64,000 nucleotides of DNA from Prolixibacteraceae bacterium (GCA_028282705.1 JANQHI010000020.1:62001-126000); one strand, 5' to 3'; numbered from the stretch's first letter, positions 38,401 through 47,518 are shown. Notes: a model not told the origin generated them from the letters alone. Program-made: numbers and translations.

Positions 38401-38946
38401 ATAGGTTATCCTGAAACTCCTGAGATAACTTATGGGTTTGGGGTATCCATGGGGCATAAGAACATAGATTTTTCGTTCTTTTTTCAAGGGTCTGCTCGGT
38501 CTTCATTCTGGATTGCAGCAGATGCCACAGCCCCATTTGTCGATTTTAGTTACACTGCTTGGGGATGGGATGACCCGTTTGGAGACTACGTGAAAAACAA
38601 TGCTTTGTTAAAGGCCTATGCTGATAGCCACTGGTCGGAAAGTAACCGCGATATTTATGCAACGTGGCCACGTTTATCATATCGCCCCGAACCAAATAAC
38701 ACAAAGAGAAATACATGGTTTATGCAAAACGGTGCCTTTTTGCGCTTAAAGTCTGTTGAATTAGGGTATACCTTGCCAAAAAGGATTATCGAGAGGGTAG
38801 GGTTAGAACATTCCCGTTTATATTTAAGTGGCACCAACTTGTTCGTAGTAAGCAAGTTTAAAATGTGGGATCCCGAAATGGGTGGAAACGGGCTTGGATA
38901 TCCTGTCCAGCGTGTATTCAATATAGGTGTACAAGTTTCATTCTAA
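35455..38946 (+). CDS. SusC/RagA family TonB-linked outer-membrane transducer, locus 3
   Basis: 1163 residues. Signal peptide (about 20-41), STN domain (about 43-120), a charged linker, carboxypeptidase-regulatory-like domain (about 140-215, KGTVLDKDGIPLPGA), signature (VTVVAYAKQKKES), plug (about 240-345) and barrel ending LGYPVQRVFNIGVQVSF. From the regulatory-like domain onward it follows the locus 2 SusC closely (85 of 97 plug residues identical by hand). The STN domains are only about 25% identical, and its regulator pair is of a different type, which points to a module swap. susD is 19 bp downstream. Confidence 0.95.
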   Translation: MKKKMNLALRFGVLRCILSMKFTLFFVLLGILQSTASIYSQSAKLTMRVENIAVSEALTQIEEQSEFTFLYRADLFDGLEDLTINEKKSSVENILDKYIVPHGFIYEIDDRTIIIRKKTDEELESERKLLARQDNKVKGTVLDKDGIPLPGATITVLGTTRGVITDTDGTFSIEASPNDKLVFSFIGMESKVVDVGNQTTINISLEEKTEELEDVTVVAYAKQKKESVLASIETVRPEELRVPASNLTTALAGRMSGVIAYQRSGEPGQDNAEFFIRGVTTFGYKKDPLILIDGIELSSDDLARLHPDDIAAFSIMKDATATALYGARGANGVILVTTKEGKEGKAKVNIRLENSISKPTDNLEFADPITYMRLHNEAVRTRDPLGFLPYPQSKIDNTIAGVNNMAFPQTNWQEQLLKDHTMNQRLNINMSGGGKIARYYIAGSASRDNGILKVDESNGFSSNIDLKRYLIRSNININITNSTEAVVRVHGTFDDYRGPIHGGQEMYKAIMRSNPVFFPAVYEPDEVHKGTRHILFGNYGTGNFINPYAELVRGYKEYSKSLMLAQFELKQDLSFLTEGLRARFLGNTTRNAYFDMVRSYSPFYYMLNDYDERSDIYGLTVLNANEGSTSLEYEAGSKDVSSTFYGEAAISYDRTFKEKHGVSGLLVGIIRQYLDGNALDRNGEESLQASLPSRNLGLSGRFTYAYDTRYFAEFNFGYNGTERFSAKERFGFFPSVGVAWYASKESFMENLKPLVSKLKFKLTHGLVGNDQIGHNDDRFFYLSNVDLSNEGKGYKWGTNGAHELDGVSILRYANDQITWETSRKTNFGIELGLWEKVEIQADIFKEYRTNILMDRLAFSTFGLQADTKANVGEASGKGVDVSLDYNQIFGNGAWITARGNFTYATSKYEKVEEPDYSATPWLSKVGQPLSQKWGYIAERLFVDDMEVLNSPVQQLGSQAMGGDIKYRDINGDDIINQLDEVPIGYPETPEITYGFGVSMGHKNIDFSFFFQGSARSSFWIAADATAPFVDFSYTAWGWDDPFGDYVKNNALLKAYADSHWSESNRDIYATWPRLSYRPEPNNTKRNTWFMQNGAFLRLKSVELGYTLPKRIIERVGLEHSRLYLSGTNLFVVSKFKMWDPEMGGNGLGYPVQRVFNIGVQVSF

Positions 38947-38965
38947 CCATTAAAAGAAAGTTGAT

Positions 38966-40864
38966 ATGAAAAATATAAAATATAAAATAGTAGCGTTACT
39001 TTTAGTCATTACTGCCGCTTCTTGCGAATATTTAGATGTTGTGCCTGAGAATGTTGCTACCATCAATGATGCATTTGTTGACAGGGCTTCAGCAGAACGC
39101 TTTTTAGCTACATGTTACAATTACTTACCCAATTTTGGCGATCCTTGGGTAAACCCGGGAATTGGTGCAGGCGATGAGGTTTGGTTTAACGATGAAAGGG
39201 TGAACAACGATTTTAGTTCTGCTTTAATTGCACGAGGGCTTCAAAATGCAAACGACCCATACCTGAACTTCTGGGATGGTGGGCAACGCGGTAAAAATTT
39301 GTATGTAGGTATCCGTGACTGTAATATTTTCTTAGAGGAAATCCATAATGCTTCGGATTTGGGAGAGTTGGAACGAAAGCGCTGGGAAGCAGAAGTGAAG
39401 GTACTGAAAGCTTACTACCATTTCTGGCTATTTAAATCATATGGGGCTATTCCAATTATTAAGGAGAACCTACCCATTTATACAAATACTGAAAGTGTAA
39501 AAGTTTATCGTGACCCTGTAGATGATGTGGTAAATTATATTGTTGAATTGATAGATGAAGCTTTGCCTGATTTACCCGAAGCCCTTATTGCAGAAACGAT
39601 TGAATTAGGGCGTATTACCAAAGCTGTTGCACTGTCCATAAAGGCCAGGGCACTTGTTACGGCAGCCAGCCCTTTATTTAATGGAAATACTGATTATTCT
39701 TCAGTAGTTGATAATAGGGGAACTCCATTATTTAACCAGTCCTATGATGAAGGAAAATGGCAAAGGGCAGTGGATGCTTGCAAAGCGGCTATTGATGCTG
39801 CACAAGCTGCTAACCATTCGTTAGTTAATGATTATATAACTAAATCAGATATTTCTGACACAATCAAAAGGGAATGTATTATCCGTTCAATATTTACTGA
39901 TAGGAATAGCCCTGAGCTCATTTGGGGGTCAACAAACTTTACATTTACACAAGGATATCAACGCATGTGTATGCCGCTGTTAATCCAGGTAACTTCATCA
40001 AACCCAGTGAGCCAGTTTTATGCATCAACATTGAGGATGGCAGAGCTTTTTTATACCAAAAATGGTGTCCCCATAGATGAAGATTTAAGCTATGAATATG
40101 AAAATCGTTATTCAATGAGGACTGCAATTACAGGTGAAAACGATTATGTTCGTTCTGGAGAACAGACTGCGGTTCTTCATTTCGACCGTGAGGCACGTTT
40201 TTATGCGAGCATAGCATTCGATAGGGGAACTTATTTTTTAGATCCAACATATTATTATGTACAAACTCGTTCGGGAGAGTTGGCTACAAAACGTAACCAG
40301 GGAGAATTTTCTGCTACGGGTTATTTCGTAAAAAAACTCATAAATCCTAATAGTGCGATTAATACAAATACCATGTTGGCATATTATGAATACCCTTTTC
40401 CAATCATGCGCCTGGGCGATTTATATTTACTGTATGCTGAAGCTCTCAATGAATCAAAGGCAGCTCCTGATGCAGAAGTTTATCAGTATGTTGACCTGAT
40501 TAGGGAGAGGGCAGGATTAGAAGGAGTTGTTGAAAGTTGGTCGCAATATTCCTCTAATCCAACAAAGCCAAGCACAAAGGAAGGCATGCGTGAAATTATT
40601 AAACAAGAACGATTAATTGAACTGGCTTTTGAAGGGCAACGTTTTTGGGATCTTCGCCGATGGAAAGATGCTGAAAAGTATATGAATGAGCCGATAAAAG
40701 GATGGAATATTAGTGGAAGGGGGCTTGATTTCTACAAAGTTACAACTGTTTACCCAAAGCCAGGAGACCCTGTTTCATCTTATGATTTTAAAAACTACCT
40801 ATGGCCTATTAAAGTGGATGAGATTATTAAGAATCCGAATCTTGTACAAAATCCAGGATGGTAG
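38966..40864 (+). CDS. SusD/RagB family glycan-binding lipoprotein, locus 3
   Basis: 632 residues; lipobox AASC (Cys20) then EYLDVVPENVATI. TPR region (RWEAEVKVLKAYYHFWLFKSYG) and C-terminal RLGDLYLLYAEALNES, QERLIELAFEGQRFWDLRRW, ending in NPNLVQNPGW. Close in length and motifs to the locus 2 SusD. Partner of the preceding SusC. The next gene follows after 29 bp. Confidence 0.95.
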   Translation: MKNIKYKIVALLLVITAASCEYLDVVPENVATINDAFVDRASAERFLATCYNYLPNFGDPWVNPGIGAGDEVWFNDERVNNDFSSALIARGLQNANDPYLNFWDGGQRGKNLYVGIRDCNIFLEEIHNASDLGELERKRWEAEVKVLKAYYHFWLFKSYGAIPIIKENLPIYTNTESVKVYRDPVDDVVNYIVELIDEALPDLPEALIAETIELGRITKAVALSIKARALVTAASPLFNGNTDYSSVVDNRGTPLFNQSYDEGKWQRAVDACKAAIDAAQAANHSLVNDYITKSDISDTIKRECIIRSIFTDRNSPELIWGSTNFTFTQGYQRMCMPLLIQVTSSNPVSQFYASTLRMAELFYTKNGVPIDEDLSYEYENRYSMRTAITGENDYVRSGEQTAVLHFDREARFYASIAFDRGTYFLDPTYYYVQTRSGELATKRNQGEFSATGYFVKKLINPNSAINTNTMLAYYEYPFPIMRLGDLYLLYAEALNESKAAPDAEVYQYVDLIRERAGLEGVVESWSQYSSNPTKPSTKEGMREIIKQERLIELAFEGQRFWDLRRWKDAEKYMNEPIKGWNISGRGLDFYKVTTVYPKPGDPVSSYDFKNYLWPIKVDEIIKNPNLVQNPGW

Positions 40865-40893
40865 ATTAGTTCAAACCTAAAAAGTTTAACAAA

Positions 40894-42087
40894 ATGAAAA
40901 ACGTAATATTTTTAATTGTTATAACCGGAATTTTAACACTAATCAGCGGTTGCGAGGAAGATATCAAGAAGCCTTTATTTGAAGACTCTAAAGCTCCAGG
41001 TCCGGTTAGTAATCCTAAGGTAAGAAACCTGCCTGGTGCGGCAATAATATCATATACCTTACCCAATGACGAAGATTTATTATATGTAAAAGCAGCATAT
41101 ACGCTAGCGAATGGCCAGGAAGTGGAAGCAAAAAGTTCGAGTTATTTGAATTCTGTTATTGTTGAAGGGTTTGGCGATACAAATGAAAAAACTATTACGC
41201 TCTATGCAGTAGACCGTAGCGAAAATGCTTCATCACCTGTGACGGTTAAAATAAATCCTGAATTACCCAATGTGCATGCTGTGAAGAATACAGTAGATAT
41301 TATTCCCGATTTTGGAGGGGCGCAATATAGGTGGACTAACGAAAATAACTCAGCACTTGCGTTTATTATCTTGGCTACTGATTCAACTGGAGCTCTTTCA
41401 GCCGTACAAACCGTTTACTCAGGAATCACAAGCGGGCAGTTTACTGTACGTGGTTTTGAAGCCGAAGAAAAGGAGTTTGGTATTGTAGTCAGGGATAGGT
41501 GGGATAACTATTCTGATACGGTAAAAGTTACTCTGAAACCACTCTACGAACAGGAATTAGATAAAAATAAATTCAATAAAGTTATTTTGGATAATGACCA
41601 ATCGTGGGACGCGTGGGAAGGACGTTATGAGTATTCATATGATGGTGATATTAATAATTTTAACCACACTTGGGCGGGAACAGGCTGGCCACAATACTGG
41701 ACAGTTGACCTGGGTGTTACTGCACGCTTAAGCCGGTTTATTTTGGTACAGCGCCAAGGGTTTCCATACGCACATGGTAATTTCCGTTTATTTGATGTTT
41801 GGGGAATCAAAGAAGAACCTGCACAGGATGGGAGCTTAGATGATTGGTATCCATTGCGTGTTGCAGCAGAACCTTATAATAATGGTTGTGTTGGCATTCG
41901 CCCCACTTTGCTGGGAGGAACGCCTAACGAAGACCAGGAACATCTTGTAAATGGCGATGAGTTTTCATTCACGCTTGATGACCCGGAAGTTCGATACATC
42001 AGGTTAGTAGTTCAAGAAACCTGGGGGTTAACTGGTTTCTCACACTTTGCTGAAATAACATTTTTTGGGCAAGTAGTTGATCAATAA
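40894..42087 (+). CDS. DUF4959/DUF5126/DUF5000 surface lipoprotein, locus 3
   Basis: 397 residues; lipobox ISGC (Cys20) followed by EED. DUF4959 region (PVSNPKVRNLPGAAIISYTL, DEDLLYVKAAYTLANG), DUF5126-like middle (RGFEAEEKEFGIVVRDRWDN) and discoidin-like DUF5000 C-terminus (WTVDLGVTARLSRFILVQRQ, EVRYIRLVVQETWG). Counterpart of the locus 2 protein at 26795. Predicted surface carbohydrate-binding component. The 196-bp gap after it contains only a weak AAGGAAT/ATTCCTT inverted repeat. Confidence 0.87.
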   Translation: MKNVIFLIVITGILTLISGCEEDIKKPLFEDSKAPGPVSNPKVRNLPGAAIISYTLPNDEDLLYVKAAYTLANGQEVEAKSSSYLNSVIVEGFGDTNEKTITLYAVDRSENASSPVTVKINPELPNVHAVKNTVDIIPDFGGAQYRWTNENNSALAFIILATDSTGALSAVQTVYSGITSGQFTVRGFEAEEKEFGIVVRDRWDNYSDTVKVTLKPLYEQELDKNKFNKVILDNDQSWDAWEGRYEYSYDGDINNFNHTWAGTGWPQYWTVDLGVTARLSRFILVQRQGFPYAHGNFRLFDVWGIKEEPAQDGSLDDWYPLRVAAEPYNNGCVGIRPTLLGGTPNEDQEHLVNGDEFSFTLDDPEVRYIRLVVQETWGLTGFSHFAEITFFGQVVDQ

Positions 42088-42283
42088 ATAATGTAATAAA
42101 AGTTTTAAGGAATAATAACAATTCCTTGAGATAAGGCTATAAGATAATGTATGAAATAAAACAAGCATGATGGAATTTTCAACACAAAGGCAAATAATAA
42201 TTTTGTTGATAACTGTATCATGTAAGTTGCCTACCTACAAGATATGTAGATAGTATATACTTTAATAAACAAACAATTTTAAT

Positions 42284-43885
42284 ATGATGAAAAGATTAAC
42301 CAGATATGTAACTTTCATTTACGCCATTTTAATGCTTTTTAGTGGCTGTGATAAAATGGAAGACATCCATAGTAAATATTTGGAAGGTGATATAATCTAT
42401 GCTCCAAAACCTTTGGTAATTCAAACCTTTGCAGGAAAAAGCAGGATAGGGATCAAATATTATCTCATTAATGCAGTAAATGTAAAACAGTGTATTGTAG
42501 AATGGGATGAAGGTGCCGGGACGCAAACAGTTGATATAACACCTAAACTACCCCTTGATTCCATTATGTTTGAGATAAATAACCTGGAAGAAAGGTCTTA
42601 TATTTTTAATGTATATACCCTTGATAATTTTGACAACCGTTCGGTTAAAGAACAAGTTACAGGTTCGGCATATGGAGCAAAATATGTATCGCTTTTAACA
42701 AACCGGTCATTGATAGGTATTGATGGTGGGGGTACAATAGATTCTTTAACACTTTCATGGGCTAAAGCTCCCGAAGGGAATACAGGGGTAGAAATTATGT
42801 ATAATAATACCAATGGTGAACCAGTTACGAAAATGGTTATGCCGGAAGATGAATTCACAGTTATAAGAGGCTGGGAGTCTGAAGGGCAAATGTCGATCAA
42901 ATCATTCTATATTCCAGAAGAAAACGCGATTGATACTTTCGAATCGGCATCTGAAACTGTAAGCTTACCCATGTTTATCGAGTTTGAGGGAGAAAAAATT
43001 GATAAAACCAATTGGGAAATAATTGATTTTTCAACAGAAGAACCCGCAGAAGGTGCACCTAACGGTTTAGCATCAGCTGCTATTGACAATGACCTTTCTA
43101 CATTCTGGCATACTCAATGGAACGGAGGAAACCCTGGCTATCCGCACCACTTTGTTTTTGATATGAAAGAAGTCGTGAAAATTAATAAAGTTGAAACTTT
43201 CCGCCGCCAGGGTGATGGGCGTGGGCAAAGCGAATTCCAGATACACACTAGTTTAGATGGTGTTAATTTTGTGAACCAGGGAACATTTAATTATGACCCA
43301 AATGTAGATAATATGGCTTATAACCTAAGCAATTTACCTATGGCTCGTTATGTAAAATATGTTGCAACAAAAGGAGCTAACTTCTTTGCGTTCTTGGCTG
43401 AAATTGATATTTATGGGCAAGTGGCAGCAAAGGTTGACCGTGCAGGTTGGGTTGTAACTGATTTTTCTTCTGAGGAACCAGCAGAAGCCAATTGGAGTAG
43501 TTACGACTACCAAGGTAGGGTAGTTGCTGTATTAGACGGGATTTTAAGTACGTTTTGGCATAGTGCATGGGCTGATTCTTCTCCTGATTTTCCACACCAT
43601 TTTACCATTGATATGCAAAAAACCGTCCGTATGTTGGCAGTTGATTGTGCCAGAAGGCAAGGGAATGGAGGAGGACATACAAAATTCCAGATATTAACAA
43701 GTAACGATGGCGTAAACTTTGTTGATCAGGGGGCATTTGACTTTGATTCTCAAATTGATGATCTTCAGATGTTTCCTTTGCCATTCCTTCCCGAAGCGCG
43801 TCATTTCAAATTTGTTGCTTTAGAAGGACCTAATAATTTTACCTTCTTGGCTGAACTTAATGTTTATGGGAAGGTATTGGACTAA
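42284..43885 (+). CDS. DUF4998 surface lipoprotein with two tandem F5/8-type-C (CBM32-like) domains, locus 3
   Basis: 533 residues; lipobox FSGC (Cys22) then DKMEDIHSKYLEGD as in the locus 2 protein. The DUF4998 N-terminal half (to about 240) is followed by two homologous discoidin domains: about 245-385 (STFWHTQWNGG, PHHFVFDMKE, RRQGDGRGQSEFQI) and about 390-533 (STFWHSAWADS, PHHFTIDMQK, RRQGNGGGHTKFQI). The repeat is an internal duplication absent from the locus 2 counterpart. Two binding sites would raise avidity for a glycan. Last gene of locus 3; a strong terminator follows. Confidence 0.88.
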   Translation: MMKRLTRYVTFIYAILMLFSGCDKMEDIHSKYLEGDIIYAPKPLVIQTFAGKSRIGIKYYLINAVNVKQCIVEWDEGAGTQTVDITPKLPLDSIMFEINNLEERSYIFNVYTLDNFDNRSVKEQVTGSAYGAKYVSLLTNRSLIGIDGGGTIDSLTLSWAKAPEGNTGVEIMYNNTNGEPVTKMVMPEDEFTVIRGWESEGQMSIKSFYIPEENAIDTFESASETVSLPMFIEFEGEKIDKTNWEIIDFSTEEPAEGAPNGLASAAIDNDLSTFWHTQWNGGNPGYPHHFVFDMKEVVKINKVETFRRQGDGRGQSEFQIHTSLDGVNFVNQGTFNYDPNVDNMAYNLSNLPMARYVKYVATKGANFFAFLAEIDIYGQVAAKVDRAGWVVTDFSSEEPAEANWSSYDYQGRVVAVLDGILSTFWHSAWADSSPDFPHHFTIDMQKTVRMLAVDCARRQGNGGGHTKFQILTSNDGVNFVDQGAFDFDSQIDDLQMFPLPFLPEARHFKFVALEGPNNFTFLAELNVYGKVLD

Positions 43886-43918
43886 TTTTAGTTAAGTAAT
43901 TAATTATAGGTATTAAAT

Positions 43919-43950
43919 AAAGAAAACCCGTGAACTCACGGGTTTTCTTT
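43919..43950. terminator. Strong intrinsic terminator after locus 3
   Basis: A perfect 15-base inverted repeat, AAAGAAAACCCGTGA/TCACGGGTTTTCTTT, with A-run and T-run on the two sides, so it can work in both directions. It closes locus 3, 33 bp after the last stop codon. Confidence 0.88.
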
Positions 43951-44339
43951 TAAATATGGGAAATTAAGCCACGCAAATATTACAAGCGGGATGAAGTCAA
44001 TATGTATCTTTGTAGTTGATAATGTTGCTATACGTCATATGATGAATTGCTCTGTGTCCATAAACGTTCATTTTTCAGTTCTTATTTATAATGAAAATGT
44101 TACAGGGATACTTTAGTAAACTTTATTGAAATACGAAAGGGTTTTATGTCCTATATGGGAAACGGGCAAAAACAATTTGAGTTATGGAAACACATTTGTG
44201 AAGGAAATAAGTCAATATCTTATGCTGGAATAAATTATTATTGAAAATCAAATCATTATTTGAACAAAACAATAATGCTTTATTAACATTGCAGAACTGT
44301 AAGTTACTGCTTGTATAGCAGAATTATGTTTTAACGGAA
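43951..44339. other. Intergenic region with a possible sigma-factor remnant
   Basis: No convincing gene. A 29-codon reading frame at 44155-44244 reads FELWKHICEGNKS, which recalls the first helix of some ECF sigma factors. It stops after about 29 residues and has no clear ribosome-binding context, so it is at most a remnant. No RNA gene or repeat was recognised. Confidence 0.3.
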
Positions 44340-45944
44340 ATGAAGGAATATAGGTTAATCTATTGTTTTTTATTGCTGATCCCCCTTATGTCAAATGGGC
44401 AAAGTTTATCAAACTTCTCCACAGAACTACCATTAATAATTATTCATACAGATGGGAAAGAGATAAAAGATGAACCAAAGGTGATGGCAACAATGAAAAT
44501 TATCGACAACCAGGGTGGTGTAAACAAGTTTACAGATACTGCCAATGAATATAATGGCCATATAGGTATTGAAATCAGGGGAAGTTCGTCAAAACATTAT
44601 CCTCAGAAACCTTATGCAATTGAAACAAGGAATGCGGATGGCTCAAACAATAATGTTTCTATACTTGGTATGCCCAAAGAAAATGATTGGGTTTTGCTTT
44701 CCAACTACAATGACAAATCGTTTATGAGAAACATTTTAGGTTACACCCTATTTCAAAAACTAGGGCATTATGCTCCACGTGCACGATTTGTTGATGTTAT
44801 TGTGAATAATACATACATGGGGATATATGTATTGGCTGAAAAAATAAAACGGGATAAGAATAGGGTGGATATAGCCAAATTGAAAGAAGATGATATTTCG
44901 GGAGAAGAGCTTACAGGTGGTTACATTTTTAAGGTAGATTATTGGAATAATAATGATAGCTGGCTATCACCATATGCTCCAATAAACTATCCAAACTACA
45001 ACGTTTATTTTGTATATCATGACCCTGCCTGGGATGAACTTACCTGGCAGCAAAAAGATTATATTGAAGATTATGTAACATCCTTCGAAAACAAATTATA
45101 TAGCCCAGGCTACGCCAACAAAGAAAATGGGTATTCAAAATTCATTGATGTACAAAGTTTTATTGATTATTTTATTGTTAGCGAGATATCAAGGAATAAT
45201 GATGGTTTTAAAAAGAGCCGTTATTTTAATAAAGACAAAAACGGGAAAATAACAGCAGGTCCTGTTTGGGATTTTGATTGGGCCTGGAAAAATATTAACG
45301 AGTGCTACATATTTAAAGCTACAGATGGTTCGGGTTGGTCATATAAAGTAAATAATTGTAACCCTGGGGTAAAGTCGCCTGGATGGATGGTTCGTTTATT
45401 TTATGACTCAGCGTTTAAAAACCAAACTAATTGCAGGTATTTTGAAACAAGGGAAAATATCGTGACTGATGAATTTATTTTCGGCGTAATTGATTCATTG
45501 TATAACCTGGTAAAAAATCCACAGGAAAAGCATTTTGAGAAGTGGGATATATTAGGGCGAAATGTAGGAGCTCCTGAGGTTGACGAACAACCAAGAACCT
45601 ATGAAGGAGAGGTAGAAAAATTGAGAAGCTGGATTAGAACACGCCTTAATTGGCTTGATCAAAATATGATTGGTGATTGTAGTGTTACCAATGCTGATGC
45701 ATATTTGGTTGAACCTGAGGTTGCATTGTGGCCGAACCCGGCATCTAACATTATCAATATCAGGTCAGAAATACAAATTAATAAAATAGGGATATACAGT
45801 TTATCAGGTATTTTAATGGAGGCAGGTTTTATTAAATCGAAGAATTATGAAATGAATATCAATACGTTGAAAGAGGGGTATTACCTGGTTAAAATTGAAT
45901 TAAGTAATGGGAACACAGTTATCAAAAAGTTCATTAAAAAATAA
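44340..45944 (+). CDS. CotH-kinase family protein with T9SS sorting domain
   Basis: 534 residues. Signal peptide (about 4-20, FLLLIPLMSNGQS). The CotH domain (about 30-420) has the family features IGIEIRGSSSKHYPQKPY, LLSNYNDKSFMRN, MGIYVLAEKIKRDKNRVDI and the acidic metal-binding motif WDFDWAW (about 313-319). The C-terminal 75 residues form a T9SS type A sorting domain (ALWPNPASNIINI ... LKEGYYLVKIE). CotH proteins are atypical protein kinases in spore coats; in Bacteroidota the role is unknown. Predicted to be secreted and attached at the cell surface. It is followed closely by DUF4956 and DUF2490 genes, a recurrent neighbourhood. Confidence 0.87.
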   Translation: MKEYRLIYCFLLLIPLMSNGQSLSNFSTELPLIIIHTDGKEIKDEPKVMATMKIIDNQGGVNKFTDTANEYNGHIGIEIRGSSSKHYPQKPYAIETRNADGSNNNVSILGMPKENDWVLLSNYNDKSFMRNILGYTLFQKLGHYAPRARFVDVIVNNTYMGIYVLAEKIKRDKNRVDIAKLKEDDISGEELTGGYIFKVDYWNNNDSWLSPYAPINYPNYNVYFVYHDPAWDELTWQQKDYIEDYVTSFENKLYSPGYANKENGYSKFIDVQSFIDYFIVSEISRNNDGFKKSRYFNKDKNGKITAGPVWDFDWAWKNINECYIFKATDGSGWSYKVNNCNPGVKSPGWMVRLFYDSAFKNQTNCRYFETRENIVTDEFIFGVIDSLYNLVKNPQEKHFEKWDILGRNVGAPEVDEQPRTYEGEVEKLRSWIRTRLNWLDQNMIGDCSVTNADAYLVEPEVALWPNPASNIINIRSEIQINKIGIYSLSGILMEAGFIKSKNYEMNINTLKEGYYLVKIELSNGNTVIKKFIKK

Positions 45945-45996
45945 TAGTTCTGAGTAACCAGTGTTAAAATTCTCCAATAAAAATTAATATAGAATT

Positions 45997-46641
45997 ATGG
46001 TCATAGGTATAGTGCTTAGAAGTATATTAGATAGTAGTTACAACGGGATTAACTTCATAAATTTGGGCGATTTTTGGCAACTTATTATCCGTTTTTCATT
46101 CAATCTTTTGGTTACAATAATAATTGTAAGGGGGATTTATTATAGGGAGAGAAGGAGAAAAGACTTCCTGTTTAGTTATTTTTCGGTGAGCACGGTTGTT
46201 TTTTTCCTTTGTTTTTTACTAGAAAGTGTCAAGTTGGAACTAGGGTTTGCCCTGGGTCTATTTGCAATCTTCGGGATAATCCGTTACCGTACCAAAGTTA
46301 TCCCTATTCGCGAGATGACTTATTTGTTTGTAGTGATTGGAATTTCTGTTATTAATGCTTTAGCTAGCAGGGAAGTAAGTTATGCTGAACTTTTTTTCAC
46401 AAATATTGCCCTTGTTGGGTTAATTTATATTTTAGAAAGGTTAAACTACAGGCAAGATGATGACTCAATCAGAAAAATGCTGCTTCACGAAAAATTAGAT
46501 ACTATAAACCTGGGCGATGAAGAGGCAGTGAAAACATTCCTAGCTGAAAAAACTGGGTTAAATATTATCCGTTATAAGTTGGGAATGATTGATTACAATA
46601 CCCAAACTGTAGAAATAGCCGCTTATTACCAACCAGAATAA
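45997..46641 (+). CDS. DUF4956 membrane protein
   Basis: 214 residues with an N-terminal bundle of about four membrane helices (to about 145). The DUF4956 signature is FAIFGIIRYRTKVIPIREMTYLF (split here as FAIFGIIRYRT and IPIREMTYLF), and a cytoplasmic C-terminal domain of about 65 residues follows. DUF4956 proteins commonly sit beside CotH and VTC-type polyphosphate polymerase-domain proteins; no VTC gene is present here. It follows the CotH gene by 52 bp and precedes the DUF2490 gene by 9 bp, so the three probably form one transcript. Biochemical function unknown. Confidence 0.85.
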   Translation: MVIGIVLRSILDSSYNGINFINLGDFWQLIIRFSFNLLVTIIIVRGIYYRERRRKDFLFSYFSVSTVVFFLCFLLESVKLELGFALGLFAIFGIIRYRTKVIPIREMTYLFVVIGISVINALASREVSYAELFFTNIALVGLIYILERLNYRQDDDSIRKMLLHEKLDTINLGDEEAVKTFLAEKTGLNIIRYKLGMIDYNTQTVEIAAYYQPE

Positions 46642-46650
46642 ATAAATATT

Positions 46651-47283
46651 ATGCGTACCTTTTTTCTCATCTTTATCTTGTTTATTGTAGTGGATACACT
46701 TTATGCACAGGGCAATGAATTGCGCATACGTATGGGGGCAGAACTAGAGACAGATATTACAGAAAGGCTGGGGGTTGAGGTTAACCCCGAAATCAGGCTT
46801 CAATCAAAAAACGAATTAGAAGAATCGTTAATTGAGCTAGGGGTAAAATATGAGTTGTTTAAATATTTAGGCATAGCTGCACGCTACCGTGTTTCGTCCC
46901 TTCCAGATAATAATAACTTACAGCACCGCTTCGCTTTTGATGTAAAACCCAATATATCTATTTCTAACCTGAAAATAAAATATCGTTTAAGATTCACCAA
47001 TTATACAGATTTTGATATACAAACAGAAAACAAATCAGGCTATATAAGAAATAAGTTGATCTGTCAATATGATTTCAATGACTTCCCTCTTACTCCTTAT
47101 GTTAGTGCAGAATTGTTTTACAGGAAAGAACAAAATGATTTTAATAAATCAAGATATGGAGTAGGGATACTTCAAAAGTTAAATAAAAAAACTGACATTG
47201 ATGTTTATTACCTTTATCAGAAAAAGCATAAGAAAGAAAAGTACAGCCATATAATCGGAGTGGCATTTAAGATTGAAATATAA
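46651..47283 (+). CDS. DUF2490 family outer-membrane protein
   Basis: 210 residues. Signal peptide cut after LYAQ (about 20), then alternating amphipathic strands (VEVNPEIRLQ, IAARYRVSSL, IKYRLRFTNY) ending in HIIGVAFKIEI, consistent with a small beta-barrel. Matches the DUF2490 type that often accompanies DUF4956/CotH. Probably the outer-membrane part of that module. Cotranscription with DUF4956 is likely (9-bp gap). Confidence 0.75.
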   Translation: MRTFFLIFILFIVVDTLYAQGNELRIRMGAELETDITERLGVEVNPEIRLQSKNELEESLIELGVKYELFKYLGIAARYRVSSLPDNNNLQHRFAFDVKPNISISNLKIKYRLRFTNYTDFDIQTENKSGYIRNKLICQYDFNDFPLTPYVSAELFYRKEQNDFNKSRYGVGILQKLNKKTDIDVYYLYQKKHKKEKYSHIIGVAFKIEI

Positions 47284-47518
47284 CCTGGAAGCATATTAAT
47301 GTAAAATATAAGGTTAGTAAATATTGGGATAATGACAATTTATAAGCATTTGTATACGTCCAGATTTAGCTAAAGTTTTCATCAAAAGTTATGAGTTTTT
47401 TGATGACATTAAACAGGCTAACCTTATTCATTTTTGGCGTAAATTTTGTTATGTAATTCAATGGTTCTTAGCACTTGACAATATTTTGATAAATAGAAAC
47501 AAAAAACAAAATCAGAAA

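Noticed and set aside
42180-42260. Small lipoprotein gene upstream of the locus 3 DUF4998 gene (about 28 codons)
   Set aside because: No clear start context, no conserved motif; chance reading frame is likely.
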